This document shows, in pieces, positions 7,965-16,049 of a stretch of DNA of 64,000 bases (positions are counted from its first letter, which is position 1; each line of letters begins with the position of its first letter). The stretch lies in the NCBI RefSeq assembly GCF_041435015.1, contig NZ_CP107989.1:558001-622000 (forward strand), in the 5' to 3' direction. Source of the DNA: Streptomyces canus (lineage in GTDB: Bacteria; Actinomycetota; Actinomycetes; Streptomycetales; Streptomycetaceae). Made by a program: the position numbers and the translations under genes. The notes below the pieces were generated by a model. It saw only the letters and a program-made list of their open reading frames with translations, did no database searches and was not told where the DNA came from.

Positions 7965-9518
7965 ATGACACTTCCTCCGCGGCAGGGCCCGTCCCTGCCC
8001 GACCCCATGACCATCGCGCCGCGCACCACCCCGCAGCCGTCCACCCCACAGCTCACCCAGGACGCAGCCGACTGGGCGCCCGGCAACAAATTCCTGCGGG
8101 GCCCGTTCACTCCCTGGACCGAGGAGAGCGGCGCGTACGACCTGGAGGTGGACGGGCAGATCCCGGACGACCTCGCCGGGGCGCTGTTCCGCATCTCCTC
8201 CAACCCCCGCTTCCAGCCGCGCGATCCCGACCGCTACCACTGGTGGGAGGGCGACGGCATGGTCTGCGGCATCTACCTGCGCGACGGCCGGGCCGCCTAC
8301 CGCACCCGCTGGGTGATGACCGACTCCATGAAGTTCGAGGTCGAGCAGGGCGAGGCGGTCTACAGCGGCTTCGCCAACGGCGGCAGCACGGCACCGCTCC
8401 CCCACGGCGCTCCGCCCGCGAAGAACGTCGCCAACACCAACGTCGGCATCTTCGACGACCACCTCCTGGTCTACTTCGAGGGCGGACTGCCGTACTCGAT
8501 GCACCCCGAAACCCTGGAGACGTACGGCACCTACGACTTCGACGGCGGCATCGACGTCCTGTGCACCGCCCATTACAAGACCGACCCCGACAGTGGCGAC
8601 ATGCTCTTCTTCGCCGCCACCGGCCCGACCATCACCTGGTACCGCGCGGACGTGAAGACCGGGCACGTCGTCGACAGCCACAGCTTCGACATCAAGGTGC
8701 CGGTGCTGATGCACGACTTCGCCGTCAGCGACAACTACGCGATCTTCTTCGTCACCCCGGCGCAGTTCCGCCTCGACCACATCATGCGGGGCGAGCCGGG
8801 CGTGGTGTGGGACGAGGCGTCGCTGCCGCACGGAGTGCAGATCGTGCTCATGAACCGGCAGACGCACGCCGTCAGTTGGCACGAGGTGGGCGGCCACTGG
8901 GCCAACACCCACTTCTACAACGCCTATGAGGAGGACGGCCAGGTCGTCATCGACGGACACCGCATCACCCGCCTGGGCACACCGGCCGACCGGCTGGGCA
9001 CGCCGGTGACGTCCCACTCCTGGTTCCCGCCGTCGGTGCCCCACCGCTGGCGTGTGGACCTGGCGACCGGCCGGGCGACGGAGGAGCTGGTCGGCGGTGT
9101 CGCCGGAGAGTTCCCGAGGATCAATGACGCCTTCACCGGCCGGCGTCATCGCTACGGGTATTTCGTCACCACCCGCTACCTGGCCGACGACACCATGAGT
9201 GACGGTCTCGCCAAGCACGACGCCTTGCGCGACTCCACCACGGTCGTCGAGGGACCGGATCACCTGACCAATCCCGGCGAGCCGGTCTTCGTGGCCCGCG
9301 AGAACGCCGTCGCCGAGGACGACGGCTACCTGCTCACCCTGTGGTGGAACCGCGAGACCGGACTGAGCGAACTGCTCATCCACGATGCCGCCGATCTGCG
9401 GCGCACGCCTCTGGCCAGGGTGAAGCTGCCCAGCCGCGTGCCCTTCGGCTTCCACGGCAACTGGGCCGACCACACCACGCTCGACCAGGCTGTGGCCGCC
9501 CGCAGCGACGCGAACTGA
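7965..9518 (+). CDS. Carotenoid-oxygenase-family dioxygenase (lignostilbene/isoeugenol type)
   Basis: A 517-residue member of the family that cleaves alkene C=C bonds with O2 at a four-histidine iron centre. The four ligands are visible as His203 (TAHYKT), His250 (LMHDFAVSD), His316 (THFYNAY) and His497 (FGFHGNW). The N-terminal 40 residues are Pro/Thr-rich with no clear signal peptide; a start at 8007 is also possible. The neighbouring aldehyde dehydrogenase, ring-cleavage-type VOC protein and FAH hydrolase favour a phenylpropene or stilbene substrate over a carotenoid, since no carotenoid biosynthesis genes are seen. Cleavage would give an aromatic aldehyde for the upstream dehydrogenase. 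Confidence 0.9.
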   Translation: MTLPPRQGPSLPDPMTIAPRTTPQPSTPQLTQDAADWAPGNKFLRGPFTPWTEESGAYDLEVDGQIPDDLAGALFRISSNPRFQPRDPDRYHWWEGDGMVCGIYLRDGRAAYRTRWVMTDSMKFEVEQGEAVYSGFANGGSTAPLPHGAPPAKNVANTNVGIFDDHLLVYFEGGLPYSMHPETLETYGTYDFDGGIDVLCTAHYKTDPDSGDMLFFAATGPTITWYRADVKTGHVVDSHSFDIKVPVLMHDFAVSDNYAIFFVTPAQFRLDHIMRGEPGVVWDEASLPHGVQIVLMNRQTHAVSWHEVGGHWANTHFYNAYEEDGQVVIDGHRITRLGTPADRLGTPVTSHSWFPPSVPHRWRVDLATGRATEELVGGVAGEFPRINDAFTGRRHRYGYFVTTRYLADDTMSDGLAKHDALRDSTTVVEGPDHLTNPGEPVFVARENAVAEDDGYLLTLWWNRETGLSELLIHDAADLRRTPLARVKLPSRVPFGFHGNWADHTTLDQAVAARSDAN

Positions 9519-9556
9519 CCCGCTTCTTGCATTGCGAGTTCTGAAAGGAGAGGTCC

Positions 9557-10051
9557 ATGGCTATCACCGGCCTCGGACACACCGGCTTCTGGGTGGACGA
9601 CCTGGAGACGATGCGTGACTTCTACACCCGGGTCATGGGGTTGACCGTGACCGACGAGGACGAGGAGCGGGCCATCGTGTTCTTCTCCTCGCGTCCCGAG
9701 GAGGAGCACCACGAGTTCGTCCTCCAGCGCGGCCGGACCGCGCCTCCCGGCGCCAAGCTCACCCATCAGGTGTCGTGGAGGGTCGACTCGCTGGAGACGA
9801 TCATCGACTTCCATCACCGGTTCCGTGCTGAAGGGATCGAGGTCCAGCAGGAAGTCACCCACGGCAACGCGATAGGGATCTACTTCTTCGATCCCGAGGG
9901 CAACCGCAACGAGGTCTACCTCCGGGTGGAGCGGGACGTCCGCCAGCCCTTCCGCAAGTCGCTCAACCTCGACCTGCCCCCGGAGGAGATCTTCGCCGAG
10001 GCCGAGCGGCTGCTGACCGAGGGCGGTCCGGCCTACCAGCCCGTCCAGTGA
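9557..10051 (+). CDS. VOC-family protein, extradiol ring-cleavage dioxygenase-like
   Basis: A 164-residue vicinal-oxygen-chelate protein starting after AAAGGAGAGGTCC. The probable metal ligands His8 (GHTGFWV), His70 (LTHQVSW) and Glu119 (GNRNEVYLR) match the 2-His-1-Glu set of type I extradiol dioxygenases, although the protein is short and has a single βαβββ pair. It could open a catechol ring, or act on a ring-cleavage product as an isomerase. It is the last gene before a strong hairpin, so the ALDH, oxygenase and VOC genes probably form one transcript. Confidence 0.85.
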   Translation: MAITGLGHTGFWVDDLETMRDFYTRVMGLTVTDEDEERAIVFFSSRPEEEHHEFVLQRGRTAPPGAKLTHQVSWRVDSLETIIDFHHRFRAEGIEVQQEVTHGNAIGIYFFDPEGNRNEVYLRVERDVRQPFRKSLNLDLPPEEIFAEAERLLTEGGPAYQPVQ

Positions 10052-10065
10052 CGGTGTCCTCGCGA

Positions 10066-10097
10066 CGGCTGCGCCCCGGGATCCCGGGGCGCAGCCG
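10066..10097 (+). terminator. Strong hairpin after the VOC gene
   Basis: A 32-bp perfect palindrome made of CGGCTGCGCCCCGGGA and its complement, with no spacer, begins 14 bp after the VOC stop codon. The rest of 10098-10241 holds no recognisable gene and probably carries the promoter of the FAH gene. Confidence 0.8.
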
Positions 10098-10241
10098 CAG
10101 GGCTTGGGCGTCGGTGGCCGCCGCCCTCGTCGCCGAACGCGTCGTACCCCGATCCCTCCCCCATCTCAGCTGCACACCTACGACGTGGACCGAAGTGCCG
10201 GCCCTGGCCGCCGCTTCGTCCCCGCCCTCCGGAGAACCGTC

Positions 10242-11096
10242 ATGAGACTGAGCACCGTCCGCCTGCCCGCCCCCGGTTCCGGCGGGCTGATCACTGCAGC
10301 TGCCCGCCATGAGGCCGACGAACTGGTCCTCCTGCCCTACCGGGACGTCGGAGCCCTGCTGGCGAGCGGAGAGGACTGGCAGCAGCGTGCCGCGGCGGCC
10401 GACGGCAAGAGGGTGCGTTGGGAGGGGGCGTCCCTCGCCCCCGTCGTCCCGCACCCCAACAAAATCGTCTGCCTCGGCCTGAACTACGCCACCCACATCA
10501 AGGAGATGGGCCGGCCCACCCCGGCCCACCCGACGCTCTTCGCCAAGTACGACGGGTCCTTGGTCGGGGCCCAGGACGACATCCATATGCCGCCGGTCAG
10601 CGACGACCTCGACTGGGAGGCCGAACTCGGTGTCGTGATCGGACGACGGGGCAGGCACATCACCCGGGACGAAGCGCTCGCCTACGTGGGCGGCTACACC
10701 GTCGTCAACGACGTGACCGTACGGGACTGGCAGCATCGCACCCGGGAGTTCCTCTCCGGGAAGACGTTCGAGGCGACCACGCCGGTGGGGCCGTCTCTCG
10801 TCACTCCGGACGAACTTCCCGCGGGAGCCTCGGGGTTGGCGGTCGGCTGCAGTGTGGACGGCCACACGATGCAGAAGTCCAACACCTCCGACCTGCTCTT
10901 CGACGTCGCCACGACCATCGCCTACATCAGCACCATCATCACGCTCCAGCCGGGTGATCTGATCGCCACCGGCACACCGGGCGGAGTCGGGGCAGGACGT
11001 GACCCCAAGGTCTTCCTGCGCCCCGGGCAGCAGCTGGTCACGTTCGTCGAGGGAGTCGGCGAGCTGCGCAACACCGTCGTCAAGGACCGGCTGTGA
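10242..11096 (+). CDS. Fumarylacetoacetate hydrolase (FAH) family protein
   Basis: A 284-residue FAH-superfamily enzyme. The C-terminal catalytic domain (about residues 75-284) has the metal-binding segment WEAELGVVIG and the family signatures VVNDVTVRDWQ and PGDLIATGTPGGVG. Such enzymes hydrolyse, decarboxylate or isomerise 2-oxo-enoate products of aromatic ring cleavage. The ATG at 10242 follows GGAGAACCGTC. Its place between the VOC and IclR genes suits the lower half of a meta-cleavage route. A truncated paralogue lies at 19757-20062. Confidence 0.9.
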   Translation: MRLSTVRLPAPGSGGLITAAARHEADELVLLPYRDVGALLASGEDWQQRAAAADGKRVRWEGASLAPVVPHPNKIVCLGLNYATHIKEMGRPTPAHPTLFAKYDGSLVGAQDDIHMPPVSDDLDWEAELGVVIGRRGRHITRDEALAYVGGYTVVNDVTVRDWQHRTREFLSGKTFEATTPVGPSLVTPDELPAGASGLAVGCSVDGHTMQKSNTSDLLFDVATTIAYISTIITLQPGDLIATGTPGGVGAGRDPKVFLRPGQQLVTFVEGVGELRNTVVKDRL

Positions 11097-11138
11097 TCTC
11101 CGGTCGCCGGGAGGCATCTGCCCGGTAGGGTGTCTCCC

Positions 11139-11927
11139 ATGTCAGGAGCAGCGTCCCCCAGCTATCGCGAGCGCAATTCCACGGCCGACCGGGCCCTGGA
11201 CATCCTGATGATGTTCGACGACACCCAACTCGTCATTTCCGGTAGCGCGGTCGCCGAGCGTCTGGGGGTCGCCCGTTCGACCGCCTACCGGTATCTGCAG
11301 TCCCTGGTGGGCAGCCGGTTCCTGGAGGAGGCGCCGGGCGGCGGTTTCCGGCTCGGGCTGCGTGTTCTGGAGATCGGCCGGCTGGCACGGCGCAGCTACG
11401 GACTGTCCGAGATCGCCGTCCCGGTGATGACCGAGCTGTCCGAGGACGTGGGCGAGACGGTGCTCCTGACCCGTCGCACCGGGGAACTGGTCGTCTGCGT
11501 CGACCGCGCGGAGGCCCGCGCACGGGCGGTGCGGATCTCCTACGAGCGTGGCAGCACCCTCCCGCTCAACGCCGGGGCCTCCGCACTCGTCCTGCTGGCC
11601 TGGATCCCGCAGGACGAGGCGCGCCGACTGCTGGAGGCAGCCGAGCTGAGGCGTTTCACCCCGGCCACGCTCACCGACGTGGACACGCTCGTGGAGCGGC
11701 TCTCGCACATCCGTCGCGCCGGATATTCCGTCACCCGCGGCGAACTCGACCCCGATGTGACGGGCGTGGCCGCGCCGATCCGCGACGACCAGCAGAAGGT
11801 GGTCGCCGCCGTGAGCGTCGTCGCGCTCGGCTCCAGGGTGTTTCCCGAAGCCGAGGCGGAACTGGCTCAGAAGGTGCTGAAGACGGCTCAGAAGATCACT
11901 GACCGCCTGATCGCCGTCGGAGGCTGA
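11139..11927 (+). CDS. IclR family transcriptional regulator
   Basis: A 262-residue IclR-type regulator: an N-terminal winged helix (about residues 10-70, including VAERLGVARSTAYRYLQSL), then the effector-binding IclR domain. ATG at 11139 is preferred (AGGG 8 nt upstream), although a GTG nine bases earlier is possible. It follows the FAH gene by 42 bp, so is likely in that transcript, and its 3' end overlaps the convergent FAD hydroxylase gene by 40 bp. IclR proteins commonly control aromatic catabolism; the inverted repeat at 6400-6417 is a candidate target. Confidence 0.92.
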   Translation: MSGAASPSYRERNSTADRALDILMMFDDTQLVISGSAVAERLGVARSTAYRYLQSLVGSRFLEEAPGGGFRLGLRVLEIGRLARRSYGLSEIAVPVMTELSEDVGETVLLTRRTGELVVCVDRAEARARAVRISYERGSTLPLNAGASALVLLAWIPQDEARRLLEAAELRRFTPATLTDVDTLVERLSHIRRAGYSVTRGELDPDVTGVAAPIRDDQQKVVAAVSVVALGSRVFPEAEAELAQKVLKTAQKITDRLIAVGG

Positions 11928-13567
11928 GAAACCGAGGGCGGTGGCAGGAACCGGGCCAGTGTCCGGGCGACGTGATCGGCCTGCCCGGGGGTGAAGACGG
12001 CCGCTATCAGCCGGTCGGGGCGGACCAGCAGCAGATGACCCGGGAGTGGCGCCAGGTAGGCGTCGAGCGCACCGTCCCCGTCCGACACCGCGGCCCGTCC
12101 GCCGTGCTCACGCGGTGCGCGGTCGCCGAGTACGACGTCCACGTACCGCGCGTCGGGCAGACCGGCCGCCGCGACACCGGTCCAGTCGTCGTCGGACAGG
12201 CCGATGCCCAGCAGGCTCCAGCCCGGGCCGAGGGGATCGTCGAGACGCGTGCTCGTGTACCCGGGGCCGTGCAGCACGAAGGGCTGCTGGAGCAGGGTGC
12301 CGGTCAGCGCCTGACCGGGGCCGTCGGTCGGTGCCACCGCTCCGGTCGTCACCCGGGTGTCGGGCCGGTACCGCATCTCGGTCAGATACCGACGCCCACG
12401 CCGGCTCCGAAGAGCCGCACGCACACACAGATCCCTCAACCGGGCCCGTCTGTGATCGGTCGTCATGACGAGCCGGCCGAGCCGCACGGACAGGTCGATC
12501 ATCGCCTGAGCGTGCGGTCGGCGCTCCGTGTCGTAGGTGTCGAGGAGCGCCTCGGTGGCCCGCCCCGCGAGCACGTCGGCCACCTTCCAGCACAGGTTGG
12601 CCGCGTCCCGGACACCGGAGTTGAGACCTTGTCCGGCGAAGGGCGGCATCATGTGCGCGGCGTCGCCGAGCAGGAAGCAGCGGCCGACGCGCAACCGCTC
12701 GGCGAGCAGTGCGTGGAAGGTGTAGGCGACCGAACGCTCGACCTGTTCCGGGGTGATGTCCCGATGGGGGCGCAGCAAGTCCCGCACCAGGCCGAAGGGC
12801 ACCGCGGTGCCGGGAGCGCACTCGCCGGGGCGCAGCCGGAACTCGTACCGGCACCGGCCCGCACGCCCGGGCACGATGACGAGGGGCCGATCGGGGTCGC
12901 CGACGTGCATGCCGTAACGCTGGTCGTGGGGATCATCGAGGGTGTCGACGACGAGCCAGACGTCGTCCGGATAACTCCGTCCGCGCATGGGGACGGACAG
13001 CTGCTCCCGCACGGTACTGCGGCCTCCGTCGCACCCCAGGACGTAGGCGGCCTCGATCTGTTGCGTCGCTTGGCCACCGTCACCGTCACCGTCACCGTCA
13101 CCGGATGCCAGGGTGGCCCACACGCGGTCGGGATACTGGGTCAGTTGCACGAGGCGGGTCCCGAAGCGAACGTCGACGTGCGGGAAGCGGTCGAGAGCGG
13201 AGCGCAGGAGGCGCTCGAGGTCGGGCTGGGCGAAATGATTCTTGAACGGGTGCCCGTATCGCCGCTCTCCGGTGCCGCGGGCATGGACGAGCGGTCGTCC
13301 GTCGACTCCGTAGTACCTGGTACCCGTCCCCGGCACGATGATCGGGTAGACGGCTTCGTCCAGGTCGGCCAGTTGCAGTGTGCGCAGCGACTCGTCGTCC
13401 AGGCTGATCGCCTTCGCTTCGTCGCTCGTGGTCGTGTGCCGCTCGACGACCAGGACGCGCACACCGAGCGTGCCCAGGAGGTTGGCCGCGGTGAGCCCGA
13501 CCGGTCCCGCGCCGACGACGAGCACCAGTGGCGTCGCGCCGGAGGACGCCGACGGTGGTGTGGTCAT
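11888..13567 (-). CDS. FAD-dependent aromatic hydroxylase (MhpA/PHBH-like)
   Basis: A 559-residue class A flavoprotein monooxygenase. It has the Rossmann motif VVGAGPVGLTAANLLG near the N-terminus, the DG motif CDGGRSTVR, and the FAD/NADPH motif FLLGDAAHMMPPFAGQGLNSG, followed by a thioredoxin-like C-terminal domain. Related enzymes ortho-hydroxylate phenolic acids such as 3-(3-hydroxyphenyl)propionate. The start has GAGAAGGG upstream. The 3' end overlaps the convergent IclR gene by 40 bp, and a Gly-Asp repeat occurs inside the FAD domain. It would prepare the ring for extradiol cleavage; the true substrate is unknown. Confidence 0.92.
   Translation of the reverse strand: MTTPPSASSGATPLVLVVGAGPVGLTAANLLGTLGVRVLVVERHTTTSDEAKAISLDDESLRTLQLADLDEAVYPIIVPGTGTRYYGVDGRPLVHARGTGERRYGHPFKNHFAQPDLERLLRSALDRFPHVDVRFGTRLVQLTQYPDRVWATLASGDGDGDGDGGQATQQIEAAYVLGCDGGRSTVREQLSVPMRGRSYPDDVWLVVDTLDDPHDQRYGMHVGDPDRPLVIVPGRAGRCRYEFRLRPGECAPGTAVPFGLVRDLLRPHRDITPEQVERSVAYTFHALLAERLRVGRCFLLGDAAHMMPPFAGQGLNSGVRDAANLCWKVADVLAGRATEALLDTYDTERRPHAQAMIDLSVRLGRLVMTTDHRRARLRDLCVRAALRSRRGRRYLTEMRYRPDTRVTTGAVAPTDGPGQALTGTLLQQPFVLHGPGYTSTRLDDPLGPGWSLLGIGLSDDDWTGVAAAGLPDARYVDVVLGDRAPREHGGRAAVSDGDGALDAYLAPLPGHLLLVRPDRLIAAVFTPGQADHVARTLARFLPPPSVSQPPTAIRRSVIF
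13075..13103. repeat. CACCGT hexanucleotide repeat inside the FAD hydroxylase gene
   Basis: Four and a part copies of CACCGT encode an alternating Gly-Asp run in a surface loop before the DG motif. The unit is six bases, so slippage would change loop length without shifting frame. Confidence 0.85.
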
Positions 13568-13720
13568 GGATAAACCCTTCTCGGGGTGTCTCCTTATTCA
13601 GGATTGATGTTCTGCTTTTCGAGACATTAGGCCGAAGTGCTCAGGCTGACAACCCCGGAGAACCGTGACGCACAGGTCTTGCCCGAGGGCCTCGGTCGCA
13701 GGGCGTCCTCCAGGACCCGA

Positions 13721-15259
13721 TCAGCGGGATTCCCGGCCGGAGCCGGCCGCGGGCAGGACCAGGCGGAAGGTGCAGCCGCGACCGGGGGCCGTGTCGAGTT
13801 CGAGGCGGCCGCCATGGCCCTCGGCGATGGTCGCGGCGATGGCGAGGCCGAGGCCGCTGCCACCGTGGAGCCGGGAACGGGCGGGGTCGGCGCGGTAGAA
13901 GCGTTCGAAGACGAGCTCGGCGTCGACGGGTCCGAGGCCCGGCCCTTCGTCCGCCACCTCGATCACGCTGATCGGAAGGCGCTCCGGCAGCGGCGGTGAG
14001 GCGCTGGTGCGCCCGGGCCGGTCGGCACCACCCGCCGCGGGCCCCACCAGGGTGCCACCGACGCGGACGTGGACCAGAGTGCCGGGCGGGGTGTGGATAC
14101 GGGCGTTGGACAGCAGGTTCTCGAGGATCTGGCCCAGCCGGTGCGGATCACCGACGGTCTCCGCGACGTCGAGCCTCTCGGCTCCGGTGGGATCGGCCGG
14201 GGTGTGCAACGGGCCGAGGTCGACGGGGTGGGACGCGCTGTGGACGGCGGCCGCGCTGACGGCGTCCGCCGCGAGGGACAGCAGGTCGACCCGTTCCCTC
14301 AGGTAGGAGGGCTCCTTGTCCAGGGTGGCCAGCAGCTGAAGGTCGTCGACGAGCAGGCTCATGCGCTCCGCGTTCTGCACGATGAAGCGGTTGGCCTCGT
14401 GCAGTTCCCGCGCCGAGCGCTGCTCGGGACGCAGGGCGAGTTGGGCGTAGCCCTGGATGGCGGTGAGCGGGGTGCGCAGTTCGTGCCCGGCGTCGGCGAC
14501 GAACCGACGCAGCCGGGCCTCGGAGGCCTCGCGGGACAGCAGCGCCTTCTGGAGGCGGTCGAGCATGGAGTTCAGGACCCGGCCGAGCCGTCCGATCTCG
14601 GTGCGCGGATCGGTGTCGGGCAACCGCAGGTTGAGTCGGCCCGCGGTGATGTCCTGGGCGGTGCTTTCCATTCTGGTCAGTGGCAGCAGGCCCAGCCGGA
14701 CCACCCATCGGCCCAGGGCGAGCAGCGCGATGACCGTGACGGTGAGCAGGACGGCGTTCAGCCAGAGGATCTTCGACGCGGCGCCGTCGACCGTGTCGAG
14801 CGGCAGGGTGACCACCGCGCTCATCCCGTCCGGGCCGGGGTTGAGCATCACTCGCCAGCGACCGTCACCGCTCTTGGCGGGCACGGTTTCCGGATGCCCG
14901 TCGCGTAGACCGAGATCCTGGACGTCATCGGCCAACCGAGGCCCTGGCTTTGTCCGGGAGCCGAGGGAGTCGTTCAGGAGGCGCCCGGCGGCGTCGTAGA
15001 AGTAGATGTGGAAGTCCGAGGGCAGCACGTCCGGGCGCTCCTCGGGCGCCGGGAGTGTTCCGTCGACGGCGTCGTGGAAGGCCGGTGCCGGGGGGTGGAA
15101 TTCGACGAGCTGCTCATCGACACGGTCCAGCAGCCAGGTGCGCAGCACCACGTAGCCGATGACCTGGGAGGCCAGGACGGCCGCGGTGGCGAGGACGGTG
15201 ACGCCGAGGACGAGCCGTCGTCTCAGCGATCCTGGCGGCTGGGTCAGGAAGCGGGTCAC
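13721..15259 (-). CDS. Two-component sensor histidine kinase
   Basis: A 512-residue membrane kinase. TM1 is about residues 15-40, an extracytoplasmic sensor about 42-160, and TM2 about 163-185. A HAMP domain, a HisKA domain with His259 (ADAGHELRTPLTAIQG) and a HATPase domain follow (N box LLSNARIH, DEGPGLG, GGSGLGLAI). Its GTG start overlaps the response regulator stop by 4 bp (GTGA), so translation is coupled. It is the last gene of the minus-strand glycosyltransferase operon, suggesting an envelope or surface-glycan signal. A fragment of a related kinase lies at 20060-20268. Confidence 0.94.
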   Translation of the reverse strand: MTRFLTQPPGSLRRRLVLGVTVLATAAVLASQVIGYVVLRTWLLDRVDEQLVEFHPPAPAFHDAVDGTLPAPEERPDVLPSDFHIYFYDAAGRLLNDSLGSRTKPGPRLADDVQDLGLRDGHPETVPAKSGDGRWRVMLNPGPDGMSAVVTLPLDTVDGAASKILWLNAVLLTVTVIALLALGRWVVRLGLLPLTRMESTAQDITAGRLNLRLPDTDPRTEIGRLGRVLNSMLDRLQKALLSREASEARLRRFVADAGHELRTPLTAIQGYAQLALRPEQRSARELHEANRFIVQNAERMSLLVDDLQLLATLDKEPSYLRERVDLLSLAADAVSAAAVHSASHPVDLGPLHTPADPTGAERLDVAETVGDPHRLGQILENLLSNARIHTPPGTLVHVRVGGTLVGPAAGGADRPGRTSASPPLPERLPISVIEVADEGPGLGPVDAELVFERFYRADPARSRLHGGSGLGLAIAATIAEGHGGRLELDTAPGRGCTFRLVLPAAGSGRESR

Positions 15260-15999
15260 TGCTCCGGCGTCCCACCGTGATCACGGGGGAGACGCAGGCT
15301 GTAGCCGACCCCGCGCACGGTCTGGATGAGCGGTGGATCGAAGCAGTCGATCTTCTTGCGCAGGTAGCGGACGTACGTCTCGATGATCCGGACGTCGCCG
15401 GCGAAATCGTAGCTCCAGACATGGTCGAGGATCTGGATCTTGCTCACCACCTGCCCGGCGTTCTCCAGGAGGTAGGCCAGGAGCTTGAACTCGGTGGGTG
15501 AGAGCGCGATGTACTCCCCCGCACGGTGCACTTCGTGGGCGCCTTCGTCGAGTTCCAGGTCGGCGTAGCTCAGGACGCTCGGCAGGGCCTGCGCGGTGAT
15601 GGCCGGCGCCGTTCGGCGCAGGATGGCCTCGATGCGCAGCAGCACCTCCTCGATGCTGAACGGTTTGGAGACATAGTCGTCCCCGCCGACGCTCAGTCCG
15701 CTGATGCGGTCGTCGGTACCGGTGCGGGCGGTCAGGAACAGGATCGGACAGTCGTTCCCCGCCGCCCGCAGCCTGCGGGTCACTTCGAAGCCGTCGAGAT
15801 CGGGCAGCATCACGTCGAGCAGCACCAGGTGCGGTTCCCGGCGTTCGACCTCCAGGAGGGCCGACTGTCCGGTGTCGGTGCTGCTCACCTCGTATCCGGT
15901 CAGGCGAAGCGTCGCCTCCAGCAGGGTGCGGATGCTGGGCTCGTCCTCGACCACGAGGAGCCGGTATCCGGGCCTGGCCGCTGCGGGCTGCTCGGTCAT
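15256..15999 (-). CDS. OmpR/PhoB-type response regulator
   Basis: A 247-residue response regulator. The receiver domain has the acidic pair Glu18/Asp19, phospho-acceptor Asp62 (LLDVMLPD) and Lys112 (YVSKPF). The C-terminal winged helix (about 145-240) includes LSPTEFKLLAYLLENAGQVVSK and ETYVRYLRKKID. The ATG at 15999 is the natural domain start; the frame stays open far upstream by chance inside the GT39 gene. It lies 50 bp after the GT39 gene and overlaps the kinase. Confidence 0.94.
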   Translation of the reverse strand: MTEQPAAARPGYRLLVVEDEPSIRTLLEATLRLTGYEVSSTDTGQSALLEVERREPHLVLLDVMLPDLDGFEVTRRLRAAGNDCPILFLTARTGTDDRISGLSVGGDDYVSKPFSIEEVLLRIEAILRRTAPAITAQALPSVLSYADLELDEGAHEVHRAGEYIALSPTEFKLLAYLLENAGQVVSKIQILDHVWSYDFAGDVRIIETYVRYLRKKIDCFDPPLIQTVRGVGYSLRLPRDHGGTPEQ

Positions 16000-16049
16000 G
16001 AGGTCTGCTGATCCGTTCTGCCGTCTGGCGGCGCTTGCTCCGGCCCGGG

